Source: Nemertoderma westbladi
Taxonomy: Eukaryota; Xenacoelomorpha; Nemertodermatida; Nemertodermatidae
Reading direction: 5' to 3'
Assembly: GCA_032718475.1 (NCBI GenBank)
Contig: JAUCBJ010005461.1
Span: 1-64,000 of the forward strand
Length of the DNA stretch: 64,000 nucleotides
The notes under the pieces are model-generated. The model worked only from the letters and a program-made list of their open reading frames with translations. It was not told the origin of the DNA and made no database searches. Below, piece by piece: positions 33,494 to 44,834 of the stretch. The stretch's first letter is position 1. Every line of letters starts with the position of its first letter. Made by a program: the position numbers and the translations under genes.

Positions 33494-33858
33494 CTAAGAA
33501 TAATTACAAAGTTTTATGAATAAGGAATGGTTAAAATACAGTTAGGCGTCCTACAATATGTTGCTCAGGACAGGGATGCTTTTTATCCATGTTCTTCGGT
33601 TTGGTTCACCCGTTTTCACATTTAATACCAATTAATACCCTATTTGTTGAGAGTGACGCTCGGGTTATGGAGATAATTCCTTATAGTGACATACTGTATG
33701 ACATCGTATCACCAACATGTATAATCCGCATACTGTACAGTATATATATTATATAATCAGGTTGAGAACAAGCACTAAATCACGCAAAGGTCCGCGTCTA
33801 CTAACGCATGAACTGTCTCCTTGAATGGCTTACTACCAATCTTAAAACAAAAAACATT
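33494..33858. other. Non-coding sequence upstream of membrane-protein exon
   Basis: No supported feature was found. AT-rich; if the exon at 33,493 is the first coding exon, the promoter would lie here, but no clear TATA or initiator stands out. Confidence 0.4.
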
Positions 33859-33931
33859 CACCGGAATAGGGGATTGGACTCAGTACCTAAAGATTCCAAG
33901 TCCTACGCTCTACCAACTGAGCCACTGGGGC
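33859..33931 (-). repeat. tRNA-like sequence (tRNA pseudogene or SINE head)
   Basis: The minus strand reads gccccagtggctcagttggt then agagcgtaggacttggaatc, with a good D-arm/box A (TGGCTCAGTTGG) and an anticodon-arm-like hairpin (loop CTTGGAA). The T-arm is degraded (GAGTCCAATCC instead of GGTTCGANTCC) and the 3' side does not pair with the 5' acceptor strand GCCCCAG. It is therefore not a functional tRNA. Confidence 0.5.
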
Positions 33932-34418
33932 CGTATCATCAATCCTTAATACCAAAACCTAACGAGAAATTAACACCAACAACAACAACGGAGTGAATAC
34001 TAGAACTGAATACGGAGTGAATACGAATACGATATTTTTATATATTTACGATATTTAATGTTTAATTTCAAAATTGCGGGTAATAAATTTGTTTTCAACC
34101 TATATTTTCCGGCTAAAAAACCAATTTGTACTGGTCAGTTAACAATTTTAAGAGGGCTTTGTTGGGGGGAAAGAAATAAAATGGGGCTTGGTATTTTTGG
34201 GGGAATTTGCCCTAGGGCTCACATTAAAATGTATTTTATTTTAAAAACAAATAATTTATATTAATTCGATGTTACAATTAAATATATTTCTATTTGACTA
34301 CACACACAGTATTTATTTTTCGGAATAAATTCAATTTACTATGAAATTAATCGAAATGTTCGAAACTCGAAAGGTTCGAAGTGATAATAACAGGGGCCTT
34401 CCATGGGAACATAACTCA

Positions 34419-35733
34419 TTAGAAGTAGTTGGCATTTGTTCCATTAGGCGGGAGATAAGTGTTCCAATTAGGTGTATTCGGCGGCTTTTGTTGGGCATTG
34501 GCTTGTGGAGTAACAGTGTGCTCACTATAATGTGATGTCTGTAGTTGTGCAGGGAAGGGCGGGATAGCCACTCCTGATGATTCACCTATAATATTAATCT
34601 GAATTGGTCCATTTATAGTGTTACCTAACATTATGGAGTGTGTCAGCTCAGCAGAAGATTATTTATTACTGACTGATTGCGAGGAAGCAATGGCAGGCCC
34701 AGGGGTCCAGTGGGAAGGTAAAGAGTAATCAGAGGTTGAAATCGAATCGTATCTGTGGCACTCAGATCGCGATGACTCATTCGCCTTTTTATGCCCTGTA
34801 ACCATTGACAAAGAAACTTCACGCTGAGCTGGGGATGTTGGTTTCAAGTATGAAGACGTTGTAGCCAGGTTTTTATGTCTGAGCTGGTGCTGTGCATAGT
34901 TGACAGGGAATTGATTATCAACAATGGCTTTAGCAGTGTCCTTTCTGTAACTCATAAGGGTTATCTTTCTACCATCAGCTCTTCCAGTGAGACCAATCAT
35001 CTTTGTAAGAATTTTGGAAAACTAGTTTTTTCCAACAGGTTGCTGACAGTACCAGCTCGGTATTACTGTGATAGCTATCTCAATTTTTGTAATTCTTAAA
35101 AGAATGGTTTTTATTCTAGACGTGTTCGTTATTATTTTCATAATGACACCCTAACATTTCGAAATTGCATCTTTATTGGCAACAGAAGAGAGCGCCGCTA
35201 TTCGGCTATTATATATTTATTACTTTTGCTCAATCGGTTGGATTACTACCTACTGGTAGTGACATTCAACCATGTGTACGGTCACTAACTGATTTCAATG
35301 CACGTCATTCGAATGAGAATGAATGGCATAACGAAGCTGATATGGCGATGCAAAGGTCCTACTAACACTGTCGATCATGTAGGAATGAAACAAGGTTTTC
35401 TGCCTCTCAATTGCTTGTGAAGCAGATTTTATGGTTGAAGAACCGCCTGGACGAGTTTCGATGGAGGGGTCGTAATAAAGATAATCTATTTCATGGATTA
35501 ATACAACTAATCAAGTACAATTACTAGACCCAAGTAACTTATTTTAATATTGTAATATGAAATCATAATAATATAAAGTTCTATGTGAATATTGTTCTAG
35601 AACATAATAATATTGTCAATAAAAACGATTAAAAAAATTTCAAAAATGGAGATAGCTATCACAGTAATACCTACCAGCTCTTACCATCGGACGGGATAAA
35701 TCCCTTTGCACGAACAAAATATGGCTCCTCGGG
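34419..35733 (-). pseudogene. Crypton-type tyrosine recombinase relic, interrupted by a MITE
   Basis: The minus-strand frame at 35,000-34,659 holds the C-terminal catalytic pattern of the Crypton/DUF3504 tyrosine recombinases. It has RKITLMSYRKDTAKAIV (Arg), HQLRHKNLATTSSYLKP (His...Arg/His and the Tyr) and the characteristic QREVSLSMV. Upstream the same frame continues through SWYCQQPVGKN, a conserved (S)WY...PLGxN-type block, but contains an in-frame TAG just after it. It then crosses the 613-bp MITE and resumes at 35,681-35,728 (PYFVRAKGFIPSDG). A following frame at 34,631 has the family-style end TINGPIQINI. The stop, the MITE and a frame change make it a pseudogene. The protein would cut and rejoin DNA through a covalent 3'-phosphotyrosine. 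Confidence 0.7.
35059..35671. mobile_element. 613-bp MITE with 9-bp TSD
   Basis: The ends are inverted repeats ggtattactgtgatagctat at the left and its complement at the right, continuing ctc then atttttg with one mismatch. TACCAGCTC lies directly outside on both sides (35,050-35,058 and 35,672-35,680), a perfect 9-bp target duplication. Removing the element and one TSD copy joins the recombinase frame. A 9-bp TSD is typical of Mutator-like elements, but others make 8-10 bp. It holds no transposase; the 66-codon frame inside (35,165) is not recognisable. Confidence 0.88.
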
Positions 35734-35774
35734 TGTTCGCGCTTTCAGACCTTTGGCAGTTTAACCCACCAAAT
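35734..35774. repeat. Terminal fragment of the BEL-like LTR
   Basis: tgttcgcgctttcagacctt then tggcagtttaaccca matches the first ~35 bp of the LTR at 8,413 and 19,896. Similarity then ends. Its neighbour aattaagtaggtcatt resembles part of the TIR of the 30.3-kb element, so this is a junction of small repeat pieces. Confidence 0.7.
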
Positions 35775-36179
35775 TAAGTAGGTCATTGATCAAGAAAACT
35801 TGCCACCTCCATGCAGCATAAAGGAGGTGCCACCTGTAGCTGCATAGACCCTCTTACTAGGGCAAATCTGGTCCTGTAACTAGGACCCCCTTCGTTCTGG
35901 GATAAGGACGCCCTTGGTCCTGGATTAAGGACCCATATACTTGGCTGCAGGGGTATATGGCCTGACCAGGCAGATGGTGATCTACCAATGGCTGGTCAGG
36001 AGTAGAGTGTTCTCATGTCCACTCTGAGGGCACTTCACTGCGACCTGCACCTGGCAGCAAGGGTACAGGGCATGACCCAGCAGATGAGCTGCAACAGCCA
36101 ATGGTGGGTCATGTACGCCAGAGTAGATATGGGTGATGGGCCTCATATCTGACTCCATTGCGACACCCACCCTGTGGAA
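35775..36179 (+). other. 5' untranslated region of LINE-A
   Basis: GC-richer sequence upstream of the LINE-A ORF, with short internal repeats (ggctggtcagg / tgggtcatg around cagcagatgagctgc). LINEs of this kind carry an internal promoter here, but no specific element was identified. The exact 5' end was not fixed. Confidence 0.5.
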
Positions 36180-39100
36180 TGGCAAACCAGGGTGTGGTAT
36201 TTGCCCCGAGAGCTGACTCGGCAAAAAAGCACCCCCCAACCCCCACTATGGATTACATTAGCAATGCGGAGGTCCGGCCACTAGAGGCCAGTGGAATTAC
36301 CGGACACAATCGGCCTCACAGGCGTCAGTTAACTCCTGACCGGCTGCCTGTCTCACCCCCTACTGGAGAGAGAGCAGCCAACAATTCTTTGAGTCCCTTT
36401 CCTGATGACCTTTCTGGCCCAAACCCTGGGTCACCAGGGAGGCCAGATTGTGATGGGGAGAGGGATTCTGGAGTTGGAGGCTACTCTCATGTTCCACCCC
36501 GACCAACAAAGCCATTGGTGAATCTGAGGCAAGTCACTAGACTAGCCTCAGTAAACACCCTAACACTCGGGTCCCCAATGCGACAAGGTGAGCTGACTGC
36601 CTTGGCAGATAAGCTTTCTCTTAGCGCAGTGGGTGTTCAAGAGCACCGAATGCAGACTGGACAGACTGATGAGGTTCTGATTAAGGACATGGGGGGCGGT
36701 TGGCGACTCGCCCTCGCGTCAGCAGATGATAGTGGCAATGGTGGAATTGGTCTATTGATGAATCCAACTGCACATGCAGCATTGGACAAAATAGACCAAA
36801 TCTCTAACCGCATCATCCGTTGCCACTTCTCATGTTCTGGAAGACTGGCTAAGAAGTTTCCTAAGGTGGTTCTGATTGTGTGCTACTCTCCAACTAGTGT
36901 TGCCCCTGTAGAGGAGGTGGAAAATTTCTACCACAATCTACAAGCAGCAACTGATGGAGTGGATCAGCATGCATTCTTAACATTCCTGGGAGACTTTAAT
37001 GCAAGTCTGCATCAATCACCTACATCGCCCTGGGTCTATAGCAATAGTGTTAACCGAAATTCTGTCCATCTTCAGGATTTTATCTCTGGAAATGGATTGT
37101 TTTCGGCTGGAACCCAGTTCAAGAAGCGAACTGGAAAGCTATGGACTCATAGTGGACCCAGTGGTCACAAGTCCCAGATAGACCATATTCTGTTTCGTAG
37201 GAAATACAGGAGCTCTATACAAGACTGTAATGCATTTACACTTCGACCCTTCTCCAGTGATCACCGCCTTATTGTGGCCAAGGTAAGACTTAGTCTGCGT
37301 GCTAGCAGAACAACGAAATCTGCCTTGCCACGGCATGACTGGTCCTCTCTGTTGCAACAGCCAAGTGTGAGATCCAGCTTCACACTACAGCTGAGCAACA
37401 GGTATGAGGCTCTTGCCTCTGAGGCGGCAGATCACTGTGAGGGCTATACTGCCTTTACAGAAGCAGTTAAGTTAGCAGCTGCAGAAACAGTTCCTGTATA
37501 CCCTCGAAACAGGAAAAGGGCCCCCTGGACTGACAACAAAATTCAGAAGTGCCGAAATGACCTTCATAAGGCGCAGAAAGAGTCCCGACTCAAACAGACT
37601 ACAGCGGCCAAGAATGCAGTTAAAGCTGCATCTAGGTCCCTGAACAGGCAGTACTCTGTTAATCTACAGGAGCTAATAAACCAACAGGTTGATGCCATCA
37701 ATGATGCTGACGACAGCAGGCAATCATCCCAGGCATGGAAATCGATCAATCTGCTTACTGGTCGGAAAAGCCAACCAACCACCAAGGTTAAGGCTGAATC
37801 ACCAGCCGATCGCCTCAATGGTTGGAAAGCCCACTTTGAAAAGCTCCTCAATAATGACAGGGTATTGCCTGATAACTTTATAGAAGTAAAAGTGTCTGAG
37901 TCTGTACTCCCAGATATTCCCATTGGCGATATCTCCTTTGCAGAAGTGAAGGCTGCTGCAAAGAGCATTAAGACCAATCGTGCCAGTGGAGTAGATGGTG
38001 TTCCCCCTGAGGTCTTTAAAATACCTGAGTGTTTAAAGCTCATCTATCCCATCATAGTAGACATGTACCGTACAACAAGAGTCCCACAAGAAATGAAAAC
38101 AAATAAGTTGGTGCCAGTTCCCAAGAAGGGCAACCTAACACTCTATGGTTCTTTTCGGGGAATCTCATTGATCTCGATTGCTGCAAAACTATACAATAGA
38201 ATTCTATTAAATCGCATCAGGGATCCCATTGAGAGACTGCTACGTGGAAATCAGAATGGGTTCCGTAAAGGTCGTGGGACCATGGAGCCCATTTTGGCAC
38301 TTAGAAGGATAATTGAAGAGTTATCAAAAAAGAAAGACAGGCATCTGGCTGTTATCTTTGTTGACTTCTTCAAGGCCTTTGATTCAGTCTCTCGCTCACG
38401 TATGTTCAGCATACTTTCATTATATGGGATTCCTGATGAAATTATTGCAGCAATCAGATCAGTATACGATGGTTCGACAACATTTGTGTCTACTGTTGAC
38501 GGTGACACAGAACCATTTGAAGTGTTATGGGGCGTCCTCCAAGGAGACACACTTGCACCATTCTTGTTCATTATTGTGGTTGACTATGTTCTACGCATGT
38601 CCTTAGATCATCATAATGATGATGGGGTGATGATAACTCCACCTACTGGCTCCAGAAGTCGAGGAAATCCTGCCAAGTACCTAACTGATCTAGACTTTGC
38701 TGACGACTTAGGAATACTCTCAGAATCATTAGAGGGAGCCCAGCGGCTCCTCGGCTCATTAGAACATGCTGCTTCTAGTGTTGGTCTTTTTATTAACTCC
38801 AGAAAGACCAAAATTCTGACAGTTAACTTTGAAAGTCCTCAGCAAGTCTCTGATCGGATGAGCATAAGCTCAAAGGATGGTATGCTTGAGCATGTGGACG
38901 ACTTCTGTTACCTGGGATCATGGATCCGGAAGTCAGGTGAGGACCTTCGAATACGTAAGGGAAAGGCATGGGCAGCCTTGAATAGGCTTTCCAGGATTTG
39001 GAAGTCACCTAGAATTAATCGGAAACTTAAGGTTCGATTATTTAGAGCAGCAGTAGTTCCAGTGCTCCTCTACGGGAGTCCATGCTGGGCTCTAACTGCT

Positions 39101-39475
39101 GAGGACACCAAATCTCTGGATGGCACATTTACAAGAATGCTACGCCGGGTACATTGTGTCAAGTACAATGCACACATCTCCAACCAGACACTATATAACA
39201 TTGGAGGTGTCTCATTGGTTCCCCCAAGCTTGACACTAGAACAAAATCGCCTCCGCTTTGCAGGACATTGCTTTCGCCGTGAGGACCAGCCAGTGCATAA
39301 TCTTGTACTTTGGCAGCCTCATGGAGTGAATAAGCATGGTGGACAGCCCATGACTTTCTTGAGACGCATCTTAAAGGACACTGGCCTTAAAGATGCCGAT
39401 GATCTAGCAAATGTCATGGGTGATAGGGAGTTGTGGCGGTGCAATTTTGTTGACAAGCCGGCACAGCATTCTTAA
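36180..39475 (+). CDS. LINE-A ORF: APE endonuclease / reverse transcriptase, apparently intact
   Basis: One uninterrupted frame of 1,098 codons from ATG 36,180 (MANQGVVFAPRAD; the frame is open earlier but without ATG). Order: a Pro-rich leader (1-110), an APE-type endonuclease (~115-370) with VGVQEHRMQ, IGLLMNP, FLGDFNASLHQ and the SDHRLIV end, then a reverse transcriptase (~500-830). RT motifs are LVPVPKKGN, FRGISLISIAAKLYNRIL, NGFRKGRGT, IFVDFFKAFDSVSR, GVLQGDTLAPFLF and the catalytic LDFADDLGIL. A C-terminal domain with GHCFRREDQPVHNLV ends at a TAA. The enzyme would nick target DNA and prime cDNA synthesis there. Clade (RTE-like or Daphne-like) is uncertain. Two fragments of the family lie at 0 and 5.6 kb, both close in sequence, suggesting recent activity. 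No frameshift or stop was seen. Confidence 0.93.
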
Positions 39476-39514
39476 AAATGCAGCTGCAAATCAGCATGCC
39501 GATCCTAGAAGTAG

Positions 39515-40586
39515 TAGAGCTGTTGCGTTGCAGAGCCAGGTTGATCAGCTGGCGAGCTGTTGCGTTGCAGAGCCAGGTTGATCAGCTGGCGAGCTGTTGT
39601 GTTGCAGAGCCAGGTTGATCAGCTGGACGAGCTATTGTGTTGCCGAGCCTGGTTGATCAGCTGGCGAGCTGTTGAGTTGCAGAGCCAGGTTGATCAGCTG
39701 GCGAGCTGTTGTGTTGCAGAGCCAGGTTGATCAGCTGGCGAGCCTGTTGGGTTGCAGAACCAGGTTGATCAGCTGGACGAGCTATTGTGTTGCCGAGCCT
39801 GGTTGATCAGCTGGCGAGCTGTTGAGTTGCAGAGCCAGGTTGATCAGCTGGCGAACTGTTGTGTTGCAGACCCAGGTTGATCAGCTGGCGAGCTGTTGCG
39901 TTGCAGAGCCAGGTTGATCAGCTGGCGAGCTGTTGCGTTGCAGAGCCAGGTTGATCAGCTGGCGAGCTGTTGCGTTGCAGAGCCAGGTTGATCAGCTGGC
40001 GAGCTGTTGTGTTGCAGAGCCAGGTTGATCAGCTGGCGAACTGTTGTGTTGCAGAGCCAGGGCCAAGGGTGATCAGCTGGCGAGCTGTTGGGTTGCAGAA
40101 CCAGGTTGATCAGCTGACGAGCTGTTGTGTTGCAGAGCCAGGTTGATCAGCTGGCGAGCCTGTTGGGTTGCAGAACCAGGTTGATCAGCTGGACGAGCTA
40201 TTGTGTTGCCGAGCCTGGTTGATCAGCTGGCGAGCTGTTGAGTTGCAGAGCCAGGTTGATCAGCTGGCGAACTGTTGTGTTGCAGACCCAGGTTGATCAG
40301 CTGGCGAGCTGTTGTGTTGTAGAGCCAGGTTGATCAGCTGGCGAACTGTTGTGTTGCAGACCCAGGTTGATCAGCTGGCGAGCTGTTGTGTTGTAGAGCC
40401 AGGTTGATCAGCTGGCGAGCTGTTGCGTTGCAGACCCAGGTTGATCAGCTGGCGAGCTGTTGTGTTGTAGAGCCAGGTTGATCAGCTGGCGAACTGTTGT
40501 GTTGCAGACCCAGGTTGATCAGCTGGCGAGCTGTTGTGTTGTAGAGCCAGGTTGATCAGCTGGCGAGCTGTTGTGTTGCAGAGCCA
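39515..40586. repeat. 37-bp minisatellite between LINE-A and the epsin exon
   Basis: About 28-29 units of gagctgttgcgttgcagagc + caggttgatcagctggc. Variants include gttgtgttgcag, gttgtgttgtag and a divergent unit type tattgtgttgccgagcctgg that recurs at 39,630, 39,785 and 40,200, indicating a higher-order repeat. The array begins ~40 bp after the LINE stop codon and ends ~135 bp before a splice acceptor. Whether the first unit belongs to the LINE 3' UTR is unclear. Confidence 0.95.
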
Positions 40587-40721
40587 ACCGATAATGTAAA
40601 TACTTAGCTACTGGAATGGAAGGTGTGAAATTCAATAAAATACAGCAGTTTACTGGTAAAAAAGCAAACGGTACAGATGTAATACAATATAATGACAATA
40701 AGTATTTACGTTGTATTTCAG

Positions 40722-40908
40722 CTTGTTGATTTCTCTAACCCCCCTCCTGACCTTCCCCCCGAACCGTCAGCCTTCCCTTCCATCCTTCCCACCCGGCCAG
40801 CAATGGACCCCTGGAGTAGCCCACCCACTAACCAACCCCCCTCCAACAACCCTTGGGCACCCGTCCCCAGTGGAAAGCAAACGCGCAAAACCGATAATAT
40901 TGTACCAT
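40722..40908 (+). CDS. Epsin-like gene, penultimate coding exon
   Basis: The acceptor is ttgtatttcag|CTTGTTGAT and the donor is ACCAT|GTAAGT. The 187-nt exon starts in phase 0 and leaves one base for the next exon. The product LVDFSNPPPDLPPEPSAF then has MDPWSSP and NNPWAPVP, a Pro/Ser-rich disordered stretch with a DPW motif, the type that binds the AP-2 alpha appendage. This is the middle region of epsins, downstream of the ENTH domain and UIMs. Those upstream parts were not found in the window. The 37-bp minisatellite and LINE-A lie in the preceding intron. Confidence 0.8.
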
Positions 40909-41145
40909 GTAAGTTTGCTAATTAAATACTCACAATCACAATATATAGTTATGTTATGTTCTATAAATATTATAAAAAATAATTCAATTATACTTAATTG
41001 ACCTCATAAATATTTAAACTTAACATAACTATTGAATTCCCTGAATTAATGATCGGCGGTAATTGATTTTAATGTCAATATAGCAAACACAATATTCTGT
41101 TATTAATGGTGAATCTTTATTATTATGCTCCTTTTGTTTCTCCAG

Positions 41146-41705
41146 GTGGTCTACCAGCTAAGAACGACCCCTGGTCCTCGCAATCTTCCTCTACCCCAGG
41201 CGAGTCGGCCTGGCCCCAACCCGCTCCGGTCCAGCCCAGTATATCCAGCTCCGCAGACCCCCTGACCGGCTGGGAGCCCGTGTCCAAGCCAACCGCCTCC
41301 CCCGTTCCCATGACGATGGAGACGTCGTCCCCGCCGGAATCCAAGAAGTCCCCGGAGGCTTTCCTCGGTAACAACGCGAATCTCGTCAATCTGGACTCGT
41401 TGGTTAAACCGAAGGAGCCCACAGCCCCGGCTACCGGTCTCAACCCCTTCATGACGCCCTCTATGGGTGTCGGGAAGAACCCGTTCCAGCAGGCGGTTGC
41501 CCCGCAACCCACTCTCAACGAGCTCCGAGTGACCAGCAACCCGACCGAGGCCGCTATGTTTAACTCTTCGGACCCGTTCGCCACCCCCGCCGCCCCGCCT
41601 GTATATCCATTCCCCGCACAGCAACCATTCGTTACTAACAACGTAGTTCCGGCCGGCTTCCAACCAGCTATGATAAGGCCCAACCCCAACAATCCTTTCA
41701 TGTAA
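41146..41705 (+). CDS. EPN: Epsin-like gene, last coding exon (DPW / NPF motifs)
   Basis: The acceptor is tgtttctccag|GTGGTCTA, in a phase compatible with the preceding exon, and the stop is TAA at 41,703. The ~186 codons carry NDPWSS (AP-2 binding), GWEPVSK, KSPEAFLGNNANLVNLDSL (a clathrin-box-like acidic/hydrophobic segment), then NPF motifs LNPFMTPS, KNPFQQA and a terminal NNPFM, plus SDPFATP. NPF tripeptides bind EH-domain proteins such as Eps15 and intersectin. A C-terminal end in NPFx is typical of epsins. The protein would be a cytosolic endocytic adaptor linking PIP2 membranes, ubiquitinated cargo and clathrin. GC and codon use are clearly higher than the surroundings. An open minus-strand frame across it is a shadow. 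Confidence 0.88.
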
Positions 41706-44309
41706 TTAATTACCGTAATTTCAGCTGTGAATCTCTTTAATTATAACATAACATTTTCTAGTGTTTTATTAAATTAATTCTGAGTATTTCTCCGATGGCA
41801 CGTATAAATATTTCTTTATTGCATTTAAAATAGTTGATATAATTATCGGGCGGCCTTTGGATATTGTCATTGTGTGTTGATGTAAATGGCGACGGTGTGT
41901 GTGTGCTGTGTGTATATAGTAAAGCTAGCTTTACAGGGTTTCAACTCGAATCCCTTGACCCTTGGTTTCATCCAAAACTGAAACAAAATTTACGAAATGT
42001 TTTTTTTCCGAAATGAATATCATACAAAACTTGTAGGATATATTTTAGCATTAACATTGTTTTGGATACTTTTTCATGATTAAATGACAAATTACTTTAT
42101 TCTTTAAAGTTGCCTTTCTACTTCAATTATAGTGTAATTTGCAGGATTTTAGATCGCGCTTTATCTCCCTAGGAAGATAAAGTGTGTAGAAATGTGAAGT
42201 GTAGAATGTAAAGTGTGAGATGCAATAAGTTACATTTTATTACCGCAGGATATAAAGTTCCATCATGCTCCTCGGTACACCAGCTATTAGATTTATTAAA
42301 TAGGCCTCTGTTGTTACGTTTCCACATAGGGGGGGAAACTGGACACAATAAAAATTCACCCCTCTCCAGGGGAAATTCGACGCAAATAACAGATGATTAT
42401 TCTCAAAAATAAAACTGTAACCTGTTCTATTGTGTTTAATTTATTGTTTTGGTTAAAATAAGGTGCTACTGTAACCTGCCCTATACCTGTCAAGAAATCG
42501 TGGGAAAAGTATATCATTCAATTGTTGACAAGATTTTCAGACATATCCAATAATACGCATATGCAGATGAAGGAAGGCAATTGTTCTACCAGGCCAAGCA
42601 GTGACTGGAACAATGTTCGCTGTTGTAGGAACAAAATTCATTTATTTTTTGAATTAGCCGTTTGCTGAACATCAGCGAGCCGAGAGATACCCGTATGGGG
42701 GGTGAGGCTACCAGGACAACCGTACAACCTAGGGAACCAACCACCCGTCTGCCAACGGCGGTAGAGAAACTAGACAACCAATTAGGATAACGAGGATTCT
42801 CAGATTCCGAAAGTATGAAAGGCAATTTAGGAATAAAATTACGATTTATAAGAAAATGAAATGGCTTTATTTTTATTCTACCCGCTTAATTTGAAATTGT
42901 ATGCATCACATGCTAAAGAGGCAAAAAAAGTTCGCTATTTTATTTAATATTTATACGGGACATCAACAATTGAGAGGAAAGGCTATGAAAAGTAGTTCAT
43001 TTTTATCGCCTAATGACGTCAAGACATTGTGTATCATCGATAAATTTAAACGACATCCGACAGCTAATAGCTTGTAGTTCATCCAAACGAATATAATAGT
43101 TTAACTGGAATTAATGCACGATTATTAAACTTTTTGCACAACTGTAATAGTTGGAGGTTTACAGTATTCTTATTGGACAAACATGTGCTAACTACTCTTT
43201 AATTTACTAAGTTAATTAATTAATTACGGCTAATTAGCTCCATCAAATTGATTATTCCTCGCTAGTTTACATAAAGCTGCTGTGTTCTTGGGTCATTCTA
43301 TGTCACGGTGTCATCTTGAAAGTGTAATCCCATCATATGTTATGGGTTTCCGAGTCTAAAAGCATGTTGGCTTGTTGAGTCCTCAAAAAATATAAAAATT
43401 ATAATGATCGTTTCCAAAACGCCTCAAGAACTTCTTTAATTGATGAAATTTAATATTCCCTGCCGAACAATAATTTTTGCCAGTCGTAATATTTGAATGA
43501 CCCTTGATCTTGTAGCCATATTTTATTCAAACATCATTCATTGTACTAAGTTTTACACAAATCATTGTATTATATAAGATTTTTAAGATTCATGTAGGAC
43601 TAATTTTGTTATTTTTCACGTGATACCGTTCCTCCCAAATTACCTAGAGTGTCTATATATAATATATTAAGTACCTAAGTAGGCTTTGTAACTTTGAAGG
43701 TTCCTTATTTATTACCCGTGTGTGGTGCATTTAATGTCTGCATGTTTCCCAATCGATATAGGATATATACTTTATTACCTTATTATATTAACTTTTCCCT
43801 GATTAAATTGCAACTTTATATTACTTGTTTAATTCTGTGGGCCAATAAAGGGCTGCGTCACGCTTTATATTGCGTCCGAAATTGAGTTCTGGTCCATTCT
43901 TACACCAAAATAGCTTGTGTTCAATCGAAAAAGCACACAATGCTCCGACTTGGAGAAAGTGAGGCGACTTTTTTGATCTTCTGATATTCGCTAAACAACT
44001 GAAAACAAAGAAAAGTTATATTAGCCTACAAACTGTTGTTTTTGCAATTATGTTGTAAATATATTAACTACAACTTCATACATGTTTTTAGTAGGATCTG
44101 AAAAATAAAACTAGGTCACCCGCTGTAATTATTAAAATGTTAAAAAAAGGCTAATTAAATTGAATTTTGGCTATTTTTCTCCCAAATCAAAAAGTAAGAA
44201 CCAAATAAATCCTCTCCAATTTAACCGTTATATTCTTAATTAGTTGCTTGTTAATTTCTGCCTTAAATAGGAAAACCTTCCGCCCCATAAAAATAACTAA
44301 TATTCGCCG
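41706..44309. other. Epsin 3' flank and non-coding sequence
   Basis: The likely 3' UTR lies just after 41,705. No canonical AATAAA near the stop stands out. The rest is AT-rich with a short GT tract near 41,895, and no supported gene was found. Confidence 0.5.
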
Positions 44310-44390
44310 AAAAATATTTCATTAAATATACCCCGTCGGCGGCAAGTTCAGAACTTGCCGCCGACGGGGTATATTTAATGAAATATTTTT
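44310..44390. repeat. Perfect 40-bp-arm inverted repeat with 1-nt loop
   Basis: The left arm 44,310-44,349 (aaaaatatttcattaaatat ... ggcaagttc) is exactly complementary to 44,351-44,390, with a single A between. The inner half is GC-rich (ccccgtcggcggcaagttc) and the outer half AT-rich. Immediately after it (44,391-44,419) is a second perfect hairpin, acaacagcggaaga / tcttccgctgttgt around one A. Confidence 0.97.
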
Positions 44391-44419
44391 ACAACAGCGG
44401 AAGAATCTTCCGCTGTTGT
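44391..44419. repeat. Second perfect hairpin, 14-bp arms
   Basis: It is adjacent to the 40-bp-arm hairpin with no spacer. Arms acaacagcggaaga and tcttccgctgttgt flank one A. Confidence 0.95.
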
Positions 44420-44799
44420 GTTTGCGGTGTGCCACAACGTAGTCAAAGTGCAGCATAGCTATTTAAGGTAGAGGTCGTGGGTGGATCAACTTACAGAGAC
44501 GCCCTCTTCCTAATGATGATGGCGATTCAGGGCCGGTCTGGAGGCCCTCCTACGATTAAATAAAGACCCATTTTTAGCCTTTTAACAATGAACGTGTGTC
44601 CGTTCTTTCTTTTATTGGTTTCGATTTTTCAGAATATTTCGGTTATTTCGCAGATATTATTCCAGTCCCATCACTCTAACAGATATCGCATATTTATTAC
44701 TCTTCAGTTATTTAATTTCACAATCGCTATTACTGGTATACTAACAACAGTAAGTACATCACTTCACATTCCCATTAATTTATATACAAACTACAATTA
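44420..44799. other. Non-coding sequence
   Basis: Nothing supported was found. A 70-codon frame at 44,588 is hydrophobic but has no other sign of being a gene. Confidence 0.4.
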
Positions 44800-44834
44800 G
44801 TATAGTAATAGACAATGAGTTAGTGCGTTTAGAA
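44800..44834 (+). repeat. LINE-B tail, left half of an interrupted copy
   Basis: tagtaatagacaatgagtta then gtgcgtttagaa is the LINE-B tail also present at 27,610-27,645. It is cut after gtttagaa by the composite element and resumes at 58,166 with gtttagaaggacc. The 8 bases GTTTAGAA (44,827-44,834) are the left target duplication. Confidence 0.93.

Noticed and set aside
33859-33931. Functional tRNA gene
   Set aside because: Box A is good, but the T-arm is degraded and the acceptor stem does not pair, so it is listed as a relic.
36158-36179. Earlier start of the LINE-A ORF at 36,158
   Set aside because: That codon is TTG. The first ATG in frame is at 36,180, which I used.
41123-41701. 192- and 170-codon minus-strand frames over the epsin exon
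   Set aside because: Antisense shadows of a GC-rich Pro-rich coding exon; splice signals and NPF/DPW motifs support the plus strand.
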